Both the position numbers and the translations under genes were made by a program. Positions 54,990-63,486 of a stretch of 64,000 nt of DNA are shown here, piece by piece; positions within the stretch are counted from its first letter, which is position 1, and every line of letters begins with the position of its first letter. Location of the stretch: NCBI RefSeq assembly GCF_003814705.1, contig NZ_RKRA01000001.1:372001-436000 (forward strand), read 5' to 3'. The DNA is from Georgenia muralis (GTDB lineage: Bacteria > Actinomycetota > Actinomycetes > Actinomycetales > Actinomycetaceae). The notes below the pieces were generated by a model that saw nothing but the letters and a program-made list of their open reading frames with translations, was not told the DNA's origin and ran no database searches.

Positions 54990-57572
54990 TCATCCGCCGC
55001 CGCCGAGCTCGGCCCGCAGGCGTACGAGCAGGTCGGAGCGGCTCTGCGCCCCGAGCCGGCGCCGGATCCGTGCCACGTGGTGCTCGGCCGTGCGGGGGGA
55101 GATGTACAAGGTCTCGCCGATGTCGCGGTAGGTGCGCCCCGCCAGGACCATCGCGGCGACCTCTCGCTCGCGGGCACTGAGCGTGGCCGTGCCCGCTCCC
55201 TGACCCGTGCCGGGTCCGTGGAGGCCGGCCCCTGTCCCGCCCGTCGCGACGCCGTGCGAGGCGGTCCGGGCCGACGCGGCCACCGCGGGAGCGCCGCGTT
55301 GTGGTTCCGGCGCCGACGGGTCCGGACGAGGGGCCGCGACCGGGTGCATGGCCCTCGCGCGGGCCAGGAGACGGCCCTGCTCGCGCCGGTCGTGGGCCCG
55401 CGCGGCGGCGTGGCCGACGAGCCGCGCCCCCTCCCACACCATCCCCGCCCGGGCGAGCCCCTCGGCAGCCTCCTCCACCTCCGCCGCGTCGAAGGATCGG
55501 GCCAGGACCCGCACCCAGGCCCGGCCGGCCGGGGCGAGGGCCGCGGCGAGCCGGTTCGTCGGTGCGGCCGCGACGATCGCGGCGGCGTGCGGACGCAGAT
55601 CCTGGGGCCGGTCGGCGAGGATCGCCGCCTGGACCGCCCCCCAGTGCAGGGGAACCGCCCAGTGCGCGGGGCGGCCCAGCCGCTCCAGCAGCGCCCAGGC
55701 GTCGGTCAGGTGCGGCTCGAGGATCTCGGTGTCGCGCAGCCGGGCGGCACAGACGTGCAGCTCGGCGAGCGCCTGGATGGTGAACAGGTCCGAGGGGCAG
55801 CGCAGCAGCTGCTCCCGGGCGGCGCTCCACGCCCGCACCAGAGCGGGAGCGTCGTCGGCGCGGCGCGCCAGGCCGACGTCGAGAGTCAGCGCCAGGCACC
55901 GGTCGCGCCCGTCCAGACGGTGCTCCCGCGCCTCCTCCAGCGCCGCCCGGGCGGGGGCGGGCTGGTCTCGGAGCATGGCGGTCCACGACCGCACGAGGAG
56001 CAGGTGCGGGCGGACCGCCGGACCGCCCTGGCCCGCGCGGAGGGCGTCGTCGAGCACGGTGCCGGCGAGCGAGGCCTCGGCGTTCTGCAGGGCGACGAGG
56101 GCGGCGAGGACCGCGGGCAGCTCCGGCAGCGGGGGCGGCGCCGCTGCCGAGCTGAGGGTGTCCGAGGCCCGGAGAAGGAGGGCCAGGGCCCTCGTCGGGC
56201 TGCCCACCACGGAGCAGCGCAGCCCCTCGGCCATGAGCCGGGTGGCCACTCCCACCGTGGTCGGCGACCCCACCACGCCCGCGAGCAGGCTCTCGGCGCC
56301 GTCGAGGTCGCCCGTGCCGAGCAGGGTGACGGCGGCGACGGGCGCCGAGCTGCCCACCCGTGGGCCGAGCCACCGGTAGGCCTCGGCGCTGCGGACCAGC
56401 ATGCCGCGGCGCGCCCAGACGGCGGCGGCGACGTCGACGGCGAGCACGGGCGGCTCGGGCCGGGACAGGAGGTCGTCGACGAGCCGGGACGCGGCGTCGG
56501 TGTCCCCCGAGGCCGCCGCGGCCCGGGCCCGGCGGGCCGCCGTGAGGTCCTCCCCCGCACCGGCGGCGGCCGCAGCGCGGTAGAGGCCGGCCGCCTCCTC
56601 CGGCCGGTCGGCGACGAGGTCGTCACCGGCCCCGAGGAGCGCCTGGGCGAGGGCGGGGTGACGCACGCCGGCATCGGCGAGGTCGCGCGCGAGCGCGGAC
56701 CCGATGGGCAGCCCCGCCTCGACGAGGGTCTCCACGAGCCGGTGCCGCAGCGCGTGCTGGAGGTGCGGGTCCGTCCCGGCGAGCACCGCCGCGCCGACCA
56801 GTGGCACGCCGGTCGCGCCGCGAGCGAGAAGGCCCTCGTCCCGCGCGGCGTCGACGACGGCTGAGCCGTGCTCGAGGACGGCCGGGGGCAGGACCGGGCC
56901 CGACAGGTCGAACCCGACCGCCAGGGCCAGGAGGAGCTCCTGCGTGGCGGGCTCGAGGTGGTCGAGCTCGACACCGAGCCGGGCGGCCACCTCCGGCGGC
57001 ACGACGGGTACGGGCAGCCGGCCGCGCTCCCACGTCTCCGCGACCCGGTGCAGGAGCCACGGCAGGCCGGCCGTCGCCCCGTACAGCTCGGCCACGGCCT
57101 CCGCCGGGAGGGCGAGACCGAGCACCTCCTCGGCGTAGCGGCCGACGTCGGCGGGACCGACCGGCCCGAGCACGACCCGGCGGCGCCGGGTGCCCATCGC
57201 GGCCAGGACCCGGGCGAGGTGGGGGCCGCCCGGGCCGGGGCGGTGCGCGACGACGAGGTGGTGCGTGCCGGCCTGCGCGAGCCGGGCGAGCGCGTCGAGC
57301 TCGTCCGCGCAGAGGAGGTGCGCGTCGTCGACGAGGACGGCGCCACCGGGCGGGAGATCGGTGCCGGCGGTCTCGGCGGTCGTCACGCCGGTGGCGTCGA
57401 GCCGCTCGGCGAGGGCGTCGAGCAGGACGCTCTTGCCCGAGCCCCCCGGGCCCGTGACGCTCGCGACGAGCAGCCCGGGGGACGCGGCGAGACGGAGCAG
57501 GTCCTCGGCCTGGCCGTGCCGCGCGAGCGGCGGGACGCGGAGCGGAGGACGGGCGGTCGCCATCGTGGTCAC
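54990..57572 (-). CDS. LuxR-family regulator with N-terminal AAA/STAND-type ATPase domain
   Basis: 860 residues. Walker A GPGGSGKS (41-48) and Walker B AVLVDDAH (78-85) open an ATPase module; the middle ~500 residues are helical and alanine-rich, like TPR-type sensor arrays of LAL/MalT regulators. The C-terminal ~65 residues are a LuxR helix-turn-helix (LSAREREVAAMVLAGRTYRDIGETLYISPRTAEHHVARIRRRLG). The GTG at 57572 overlaps the stop of the Hsp70-like gene. It probably controls this operon and is directly upstream of iniB. Confidence 0.9.
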   Translation of the reverse strand: MTTMATARPPLRVPPLARHGQAEDLLRLAASPGLLVASVTGPGGSGKSVLLDALAERLDATGVTTAETAGTDLPPGGAVLVDDAHLLCADELDALARLAQAGTHHLVVAHRPGPGGPHLARVLAAMGTRRRRVVLGPVGPADVGRYAEEVLGLALPAEAVAELYGATAGLPWLLHRVAETWERGRLPVPVVPPEVAARLGVELDHLEPATQELLLALAVGFDLSGPVLPPAVLEHGSAVVDAARDEGLLARGATGVPLVGAAVLAGTDPHLQHALRHRLVETLVEAGLPIGSALARDLADAGVRHPALAQALLGAGDDLVADRPEEAAGLYRAAAAAGAGEDLTAARRARAAAASGDTDAASRLVDDLLSRPEPPVLAVDVAAAVWARRGMLVRSAEAYRWLGPRVGSSAPVAAVTLLGTGDLDGAESLLAGVVGSPTTVGVATRLMAEGLRCSVVGSPTRALALLLRASDTLSSAAAPPPLPELPAVLAALVALQNAEASLAGTVLDDALRAGQGGPAVRPHLLLVRSWTAMLRDQPAPARAALEEAREHRLDGRDRCLALTLDVGLARRADDAPALVRAWSAAREQLLRCPSDLFTIQALAELHVCAARLRDTEILEPHLTDAWALLERLGRPAHWAVPLHWGAVQAAILADRPQDLRPHAAAIVAAAPTNRLAAALAPAGRAWVRVLARSFDAAEVEEAAEGLARAGMVWEGARLVGHAAARAHDRREQGRLLARARAMHPVAAPRPDPSAPEPQRGAPAVAASARTASHGVATGGTGAGLHGPGTGQGAGTATLSAREREVAAMVLAGRTYRDIGETLYISPRTAEHHVARIRRRLGAQSRSDLLVRLRAELGGGG

Positions 57573-59563
57573 CCTGCGGTCGGGGCGGCGGTGGGCTCGA
57601 CGGGTGGGTCGCTGGGGTCGGGGGCCGGCTCGGTGGCCGGCGTGGTGGGGTCGGGCGCCGGTGAGGTCGGGTCCGTCGCGGGATCCGTGGGGTCCGGCGC
57701 GGGCGTCGTCGGCTCCGGGGCCGGCTCCGTGGGATCCGGCGCCGGCTCCGTGGGATCCGGGGCGGGCGTCGTCGGGTCCGGGGCCGGCGTCGTCGGGTCC
57801 GGCGCGGGCGTCGTCGGGTCGGGGGCCGGATCCGTGGGATCCGGCGCGGGCGTCGTCGGGTCCGGCGCGGGCGTCGTCGGGTCCGGGGTCGGGTCCGTGA
57901 GACCCGGCGTCGTCGTGCTCGGCGCGGGCGTGGTGGGCGTCGTCGGGTTCGTGGTGCTGCTCGGCGCCGCCCCGGGCGCGGTGGTGCCCCCGGTCGACCC
58001 GGCGGTCGCGGGCGCGCTCGGGGTGGGGTCGGGCGCGGCGAGCGGGGCCCCCGCGTGCTCCTCGACACCAGCGGCCGCGAGGAGGCGGGGGGTGGCGGGA
58101 CCGGCCTCACCCACGGTGCCCGAGCGGCCGCCGGCCGCCGTGACCCCCGGCGTCGTCGCGCCCGGCGCGGCCGGGCCGGGGTCGCCGCCGGGTGCCTCGG
58201 TCTGCCCGGCGGCCGCGGTCGCCGGCTTGCCGGGGAAGGGCAGGAAGGAGAAGAAGGTGCCGCCCCCGGGCGTGCCGGGCTCGACCGGCGTCTGCCCGGC
58301 GACCGCCGTGACGACGACGATGGTCGTCACCGCGGCGGCGACAGCCATCGCCCGCAGGCCGCGCCGCCCGAGGAACATCACCCGGGTCAGGGCGCCGACG
58401 TCCATCGCCGCGACGGCCGGCGAGGACACCGTCGCGAGCCCGGCCGGCGTCGCCGCCACGGGCTCGTCCTGCTCGGCCGGCGGGGCGGCCGTCTCCGGAC
58501 GGGAGAGGGCGGCCGCGCCGAGGGCGGCCCCGCGCGCCGCAGCCGTCCCCGGCGCGTCCACGACGACGACGGCCCGGTCGAGGGCCTCGCACACCCCCTG
58601 GACGACAGCCGGGACGCTGGCCGCGCCACCGGCGAGGACCACCTCGTCGACCTCCGCGAGGCCCGCGGCGGCGAGGGTGTCGGTGAGGACCCGGACCGTC
58701 CGGGCCACCGGCTCGGCCACGAGCACGTCGAACTCCGAGCGCACGAGCCTGATGTGGCGCTCCCCGTCCGGCCCCGGCACGACGACATCGGTCTCGGGGT
58801 CCGCGCTCAGCGCCCGGGTCGCCCGCTCGCAGTCCGTCCGGAGCCGCGCCAGCCCGGAGCGGACAGTTCTGTCGTCGTGGTCGAGAGCACCGACGGCGGT
58901 GCCGACGCCGGCCAGCACCCGGGAGAGGACGGCCTCGCTGAGGTCAGCGGTCCCGGTCGCCGCGTCGCGGCCGGGACGCCCGACCGGCTCGAAGGAGCCG
59001 GGGCCCGTGCGGCGCACCACGGCGGCATCCGTGCCGCTGCCGACGTCGAGGACGGCGACGGTCGCCCCGTCGGGCAGGGGGCGCTGGACCTCGAGTGCCC
59101 GGGCCGTCGCCACCGAGGTCGGCTCGAGGGACGCGGCGGCCAGGCCGACGCCGGCCAGGGCCTCGCGCAGGAGGTCGGTGCGGTAGGCGCCCCACGTGGG
59201 CGGGTGGCACAGGACCACGGCAGCCGGGGGCGCACCCTCCTGCTGCTCGACGCGCTCGACGACGCGGCGGACCAGGGCGGCCAGGAGGTCCTCCGCGCGC
59301 ACGGCGATGTCCCCGAGGTGGACCGGGACGGGGTCGCCCACCCGCGCCACCAGCGCGACGCAGACCCGCTCCGGCGCGGTGTCGCGCAGCTCGAGGGCTT
59401 CCTCGCCCACCACCGTCGTGCCGTCCTCCCGCAGGCCGATGGCCGCGGGGACCGCCGCACTCCCCCTGCCCAGCTCCAGGATCTCCGGGGGCTCGTCCGT
59501 CTCGCGGCGCAACACCGCTGTCACCGTGGTCGTCCCGACGTCGATGCCGAGGCCATAACTCAT
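57569..59563 (-). CDS. Hsp70/actin-fold membrane protein with Pro/Thr-rich external tail
   Basis: 664 residues. The first ~355 form an Hsp70-like ATPase: phosphate-1 GLGIDVGTTTVTAVL (4-18), phosphate-2 VAVLDVGSGTDAAVV (~169-183), adenosine motif VVLAGGAASVPAVV (~308-321). There is no substrate-binding domain. A membrane helix (AMAVAAAVTTIVVVTAVAG, ~405-423) leads to ~240 external residues, the last third repeats of DPTTPAP. Layout recalls mycobacterial Rv0312/Rv2264c, Pro/Thr-rich Hsp70-fold proteins. ATG at 59563 has GGAGG upstream. First gene of the five-gene operon. Confidence 0.85.
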   Translation of the reverse strand: MSYGLGIDVGTTTVTAVLRRETDEPPEILELGRGSAAVPAAIGLREDGTTVVGEEALELRDTAPERVCVALVARVGDPVPVHLGDIAVRAEDLLAALVRRVVERVEQQEGAPPAAVVLCHPPTWGAYRTDLLREALAGVGLAAASLEPTSVATARALEVQRPLPDGATVAVLDVGSGTDAAVVRRTGPGSFEPVGRPGRDAATGTADLSEAVLSRVLAGVGTAVGALDHDDRTVRSGLARLRTDCERATRALSADPETDVVVPGPDGERHIRLVRSEFDVLVAEPVARTVRVLTDTLAAAGLAEVDEVVLAGGAASVPAVVQGVCEALDRAVVVVDAPGTAAARGAALGAAALSRPETAAPPAEQDEPVAATPAGLATVSSPAVAAMDVGALTRVMFLGRRGLRAMAVAAAVTTIVVVTAVAGQTPVEPGTPGGGTFFSFLPFPGKPATAAAGQTEAPGGDPGPAAPGATTPGVTAAGGRSGTVGEAGPATPRLLAAAGVEEHAGAPLAAPDPTPSAPATAGSTGGTTAPGAAPSSTTNPTTPTTPAPSTTTPGLTDPTPDPTTPAPDPTTPAPDPTDPAPDPTTPAPDPTTPAPDPTTPAPDPTEPAPDPTEPAPEPTTPAPDPTDPATDPTSPAPDPTTPATEPAPDPSDPPVEPTAAPTAG
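57600..57900. repeat. 15-30 bp coding tandem repeats (Pro/Thr/Asp tail of the Hsp70-like protein)
   Basis: Repeats of a unit encoding DPTxPAP, many exact for 15-30 bp. The array keeps the reading frame throughout, so it is a coding repeat under selection as a wall-spanning or stalk-like tail, not a CRISPR or satellite. Confidence 0.8.
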
Positions 59564-59621
59564 GAGCAAGTCCTCCGAGCCCTCTGGCTCATCAGCCCCC
59601 CTGCTCCGTTGTCGAGGTTAG

Positions 59622-59649
59622 AGGGGTACGGCGGTCACCGCTAGGGGTA
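59622..59649. promoter_or_regulatory. Two AGGGGTA repeats upstream of the Hsp70-like operon
   Basis: AGGGGTA occurs at 59622-59628 and 59643-59649, exactly 21 bp apart (two helical turns), 59 and 80 bp ahead of the Hsp70-like start codon. It resembles the AGGGGAT cores ahead of iniB, so both may be read by the LuxR-type regulator. The region also serves the divergent maf promoter. Confidence 0.42.
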
Positions 59650-59796
59650 ACGGGTCCGAAGAACCGGGCTCTACCGGACTTGCCGCCCCCTGTGATACGG
59701 GCGAGGGCCGCGGCGAACCACCCCGGACGGCAACATCCCAGGTGGGGGGGGCACCTGACCGCGCGCGGCCGGGCACGGGTCTCTACCCTGGGCGCG

Positions 59797-60429
59797 GTGA
59801 CCACCCTGCTCCTGGCCTCCGCGTCCCCCGCACGCCTCGCCACCCTGCGCTCCGCGGGCGTACGTCCCGACGTCCGCGTCTCCGACGTCGACGAGCCCGC
59901 GGTGCTCACCGCGGCCGTCCTGGGCGCCGGCGGGACGATGCCCGCCGCCGAGCAGGTGCTCGTGCTCGCCCGGGCCAAGGCCGAGGACGTCGCCGCGCAC
60001 GCACCCTCGGCGGACGTCGTCCTGGGGTGCGACTCCATGCTCGAGCTGGACGACGGGTCGGGCCCCGACGTCCTCGGCAAGCCGGCCGACGCCGCGGACG
60101 CCGTCGCCCGCTGGCGCCGGATGCGCGGCCGGTCCGGTGTCCTCCACACCGGGCACTGGCTCGTCCGCCCCGGCGGCGGGGAGGCGGGAGGGACCTCCTC
60201 GACCGTCGTGCACTTCGCGGACCTCGCCGACGACGAGATCGAGGCCTACGTGGCCACCGGTGAGCCGCTCGTGGTGGCGGGGGCGTTCACCGTGGACGGC
60301 CTGGGCGGGGCGTTCGTCACGGCGATCGAGGGCGACTACCACGGGGTCGTCGGCGTGAGCCTGCCCCTCGTCCGCGTCCTGCTGGCGGAGCTGGGCCTGG
60401 CGTGGACGGACCTGTGGGCGCCGCGGTAG
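59797..60429 (+). CDS. maf: Maf-family nucleotide pyrophosphatase
   Basis: 210 residues. LLLASASPARLATLRSAGVRPDVRVSDVDE is the Maf signature; ADVVLGCDSMLELDDG and HTGHWLVRP follow, ending FVTAIEGDYHGVVGVSLPLVRVLL. The family hydrolyses non-canonical or excess nucleoside triphosphates. GTG at 59797. In mycobacteria maf directly follows accE; here it begins the right side of the interrupted block. Confidence 0.93.
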   Translation: MTTLLLASASPARLATLRSAGVRPDVRVSDVDEPAVLTAAVLGAGGTMPAAEQVLVLARAKAEDVAAHAPSADVVLGCDSMLELDDGSGPDVLGKPADAADAVARWRRMRGRSGVLHTGHWLVRPGGGEAGGTSSTVVHFADLADDEIEAYVATGEPLVVAGAFTVDGLGGAFVTAIEGDYHGVVGVSLPLVRVLLAELGLAWTDLWAPR

Positions 60430-60430
60430 C

Positions 60431-60492
60431 CGCGTCGTCGGTCCCGGCACCCGCGCCGTCGGTCCCGACACCGCGCCGTCGGTCCCAGCACC
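60431..60492. repeat. Three ~21-bp tandem repeats after maf
   Basis: Units at 60431-60451, 60452-60471 and 60472-60492 share CGCGYCGTCGGTCCC. They begin 2 bp after the maf stop and fill the gap to the convergent glycosylase gene. Confidence 0.75.
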
Positions 60493-60507
60493 CTGACCGG
60501 CGCCCCG

Positions 60508-61344
60508 TCACAGCCTGGCGATGACGGCGTCGAGCATCTCCTCGGTGAGCCGTCCGGTGAAGGTGTTCTGCTGGCTGACGTGGTAGCTGCCGTGCAGGCG
60601 CAGGGTCCGGCCATCGGGGGTGCGCAGCTCGGTCCGGGCGTCGTGGCCGAACCGGGGCCGCGGCCTGGGCACCTCCCAGCCGAGGCGCCGCGCCGCGGCG
60701 AGGGTGGCGTCCCAGCCGATGGCGCCGAGCGCCAGGAGCGAACGCAGCCCCGGTGCGGCCAGCTCGAGGTCCCGGTCGAGCCAGTGCCCGCAGGTGGTGC
60801 GCTCGAGCGGGGTGGGCCGGTTCGCGGGCGGGGCGCAACGCACGGCGGCGACGATGCGCACGCCGGTCAGCTCGAGGCCGTCGCCCGCGGCGGTGCTGGT
60901 GGGGCGGCTCGCGTAGCCCGCCCGGTGCAGGGCGGCGTAGATCCAGTCACCGCTGCGGTCGCCGGTGAACATCCGCCCGGTGCGGTTGGTGCCGTTCGCC
61001 GCGGGAGCGAGGCCCACGACGAGCACCTCCGGCCGCGGGTCGCCGAACCCTGGCCCCGGACGACCCCAGTACGGCTGGTCGGCGAACGCGGCCCGGCGCC
61101 CGGCCGTGGCCACCTCCTCCCGCCAGGCCACCAGCCGCGGGCACGCCCGGCACACCGAGACCCGGGCGTCGAGGGCGGCGACGTCCGCCGCGCCGCGGGC
61201 CAGGTTGGCGACCTGGGCCTCGTCGTGCGCGACGGGCGTGCCGGGGAGCGCGGGGTCCCCGGGCCAGCCGGTCCCCGGCGGCACGGGGGAGGTGAACGGT
61301 CGACCCGTGATCGGGTGCGGGCGAGGCGGGACGTCGGGCACCAC
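60508..61344 (-). CDS. Family 5 uracil-DNA glycosylase (UdgB-like)
   Basis: 278 residues. [16 protein letters not shown] gives the first iron-sulphur cysteines, [28 protein letters not shown] is the uracil-binding motif of family 5 (with the A-rather-than-D catalytic position), and [15 protein letters not shown] is motif III. It removes uracil and related lesions from DNA, useful in a high-GC genome. GTG start at 61344. Sits between maf and the carboxylase alpha chain. Confidence 0.9.
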   Translation of the reverse strand: MVPDVPPRPHPITGRPFTSPVPPGTGWPGDPALPGTPVAHDEAQVANLARGAADVAALDARVSVCRACPRLVAWREEVATAGRRAAFADQPYWGRPGPGFGDPRPEVLVVGLAPAANGTNRTGRMFTGDRSGDWIYAALHRAGYASRPTSTAAGDGLELTGVRIVAAVRCAPPANRPTPLERTTCGHWLDRDLELAAPGLRSLLALGAIGWDATLAAARRLGWEVPRPRPRFGHDARTELRTPDGRTLRLHGSYHVSQQNTFTGRLTEEMLDAVIARL

Positions 61345-61647
61345 CCCATGCTGCCCGCTGCCGACCGCTCACGCCCAGCGCTGCCATCACGTGGGGCGGT
61401 CTTTGTCCGGGTGCTACGAAGGTCACCGGCCAGGGCCGTCAGGACCTCCCGGTTGTTTGTGAGGATCCCACAAGTTCATTTCGGCTCGCTTGCGGGGATG
61501 GACAGACTTGGCCGTGCACGCGGGTCCGGTTGTGAGGCGCGCGGCCCCCGCGGCTAACGTGAGCCGGTCAGGGAGCACGGAGCCGCGTCACCGGGACGCC
61601 TCGTCGTGCCGCACCGCCCCCAGGGGCACGATCGATCAGGAGAGCAG
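61345..61647. other. Intergenic region upstream of the carboxylase alpha chain; one dyad seen
   Basis: About 300 bp holding the divergent promoters of the glycosylase and the alpha-chain gene. The only clear element is the dyad TTGTGAGGATCCCACAA (61457-61473), with 5-bp perfect outer arms, about 175 bp ahead of the ATG; it could be an operator. The ribosome binding site AGGAGAG precedes the alpha-chain ATG. Confidence 0.5.
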
Positions 61648-63483
61648 ATGACGAGCACCGTGAGCCAGCCGGCCGAGCGCCGGCTCACCAAGGTGCTCAT
61701 CGCCAACCGCGGCGAGATCGCGGTGCGCGTCGCCCGGGCCTGCGCCGACGCCGGCATCGCCACCGTGGCGGTCTACGCCGACAGCGACCGCGACGCCCTG
61801 CACGTCACGCTCGCCGACGAGGCCTTCGCCCTGGGCGGGATGCGGGCCGCCGAGACCTACCTCGACGCCGGCAAGCTCCTCGACGTCGCCCGCCGGTGCG
61901 GCGCCGACGCCATCCACCCCGGGTACGGGTTCCTCTCCGAGAACGCCGACTTCGCGCGCGCCGTCGAGGCCGCCGGCCTGGTGTGGATCGGTCCGCCGCC
62001 GTCGGCGATCGAGGCCCTGGGCGACAAGGTCACCGCCCGGCACATCGCCCAGCGCGTGGGCGCCCCGCTGGTGCCCGGCACCGCCGACCCCGTCTCCGGC
62101 CCGGAGGAGGTCCTCGCCTTCGCCGACGCGCACGGTCTCCCGGTGGCCATCAAGGCGGCGTACGGCGGCGGTGGACGCGGGCTGAAGGTGGCCCGGAGCC
62201 GGGAGCAGATCCCCGAGCTCTTCGACTCCGCCGTGCGCGAGGCGACGGCGGCGTTCGGGCGCGGCGAGTGCTTCGTCGAGCGCTTCCTCGACCGTCCCCG
62301 CCACGTGGAGACCCAGTGCCTCGCCGACGCGCACGGCACCGTGGTCGTGGTCTCCACCCGTGACTGCTCCCTCCAGCGCCGCCACCAGAAGCTCGTCGAG
62401 GAGGCGCCGGCACCGTTCCTCACCGCCGAGCAGGAGAGCAACCTCGTGTCGGCCTCCCGGGCGATCCTGCGTGAGGCCGGCTACGTCGGCGCGGGCACGT
62501 GCGAGTTCCTCGTCGGCACGGACGGGACCATCTCCTTCCTCGAGGTCAACACCCGCCTCCAGGTCGAGCACCCGGTCACCGAGGAGGTCTCGGGCATCGA
62601 CCTCGTGCGCGAGCAGCTGCGGATCGCCGCCGGTGAGCCGCTCGGCTACGACGAGGTCGCCGTCCGCGGCCACAGCATCGAGCTGCGGATCAACGGCGAG
62701 GACCCGGCCTCCGGCTTCATGCCGGCGCCGGGCACCATCAGCTCCCTGACGTGGCCGAGCGGCCCGGGCGTGCGGGTGGACTCCGGGGTGGTGGCCGGCG
62801 ACGCCGTCTCCGGTGCCTTCGACTCCATGCTCGCCAAGGTCATCGTCACCGGCGCCACCCGCACCCAGGCCATCGAGCGGGCGCGCCGGGCGCTGCGCGA
62901 GGCCGAGGTGGTCGGGCTGCCGACCGTGCTGCCGTTCCACCGCGGCGTGCTGGCCGAGCCCGACTTCGTGGCCGCGGACGGGGCGGAGTCCTTCCGGGTG
63001 CACACCACCTGGATCGAGACCGACTACGCCGAGCGCCTGCGGGCCCTGCCCTCCACCCGGACGCAGCCCTCCCCCGCCGCGGCCGAGGAGGAGGCCCCCG
63101 CGACCGAGCGGGTCGTCGTCGAGGTCGGCGGCAAGCGCCTGGAGGTGGTCATCCCCGCCGCGCTGGGCATCTCCGCCTCCCGGGGTGCCGGCCGCCGGCC
63201 GCTGCGACGCACCGCCCGGGCCACGGCGGGCGTCGGCACCAACGGCAAGGGCCTGACCTCACCGATGCAGGGCACGATCGTCAAGGTCGCCGTCGCCGAC
63301 GGCGAGATCGTCGCCGCCGGGGACCTCGTGGTGGTGCTGGAGGCGATGAAGATGGAGCAGCCGCTCCTCGCCCACCGCGCCGGCCGGGTGCACTCGATGA
63401 GCGCCGCGGTGGGGCAGAACGTCACCAGCGGCGCGGTCATCTGCCAGATCGACCCCCTCGACGACGGCGACAGCACGGACTGA
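61648..63483 (+). CDS. accA3: Acyl-CoA carboxylase alpha subunit (biotin carboxylase + BCCP)
   Basis: 611 residues. Biotin carboxylase: [39 protein letters not shown], the ATP-grasp lid [53 protein letters not shown] and [19 protein letters not shown]. The C-terminal ~75 residues are a biotinyl domain with the biotinylated lysine in EAMKMEQP. It forms carboxybiotin for AccD. ATG at 61648 with AGGAGAG. Distant from accD/accE, but the pathway is joined through BirA. Confidence 0.95.
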   Translation: MTSTVSQPAERRLTKVLIANRGEIAVRVARACADAGIATVAVYADSDRDALHVTLADEAFALGGMRAAETYLDAGKLLDVARRCGADAIHPGYGFLSENADFARAVEAAGLVWIGPPPSAIEALGDKVTARHIAQRVGAPLVPGTADPVSGPEEVLAFADAHGLPVAIKAAYGGGGRGLKVARSREQIPELFDSAVREATAAFGRGECFVERFLDRPRHVETQCLADAHGTVVVVSTRDCSLQRRHQKLVEEAPAPFLTAEQESNLVSASRAILREAGYVGAGTCEFLVGTDGTISFLEVNTRLQVEHPVTEEVSGIDLVREQLRIAAGEPLGYDEVAVRGHSIELRINGEDPASGFMPAPGTISSLTWPSGPGVRVDSGVVAGDAVSGAFDSMLAKVIVTGATRTQAIERARRALREAEVVGLPTVLPFHRGVLAEPDFVAADGAESFRVHTTWIETDYAERLRALPSTRTQPSPAAAEEEAPATERVVVEVGGKRLEVVIPAALGISASRGAGRRPLRRTARATAGVGTNGKGLTSPMQGTIVKVAVADGEIVAAGDLVVVLEAMKMEQPLLAHRAGRVHSMSAAVGQNVTSGAVICQIDPLDDGDSTD

Positions 63484-63486
63484 CCT

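Noticed and set aside
57600-57900. Regular repeats considered as a CRISPR array
   Set aside because: The units are contiguous, lack unique spacers and keep the reading frame as DPTTPAP repeats of the Hsp70-like protein. No cas gene is nearby.
32030-59796. Prophage or transposon explanation for the island
   Set aside because: No integrase, transposase, phage structural gene, tRNA target or long terminal repeat was found; only a short imperfect repeat at the accE end.
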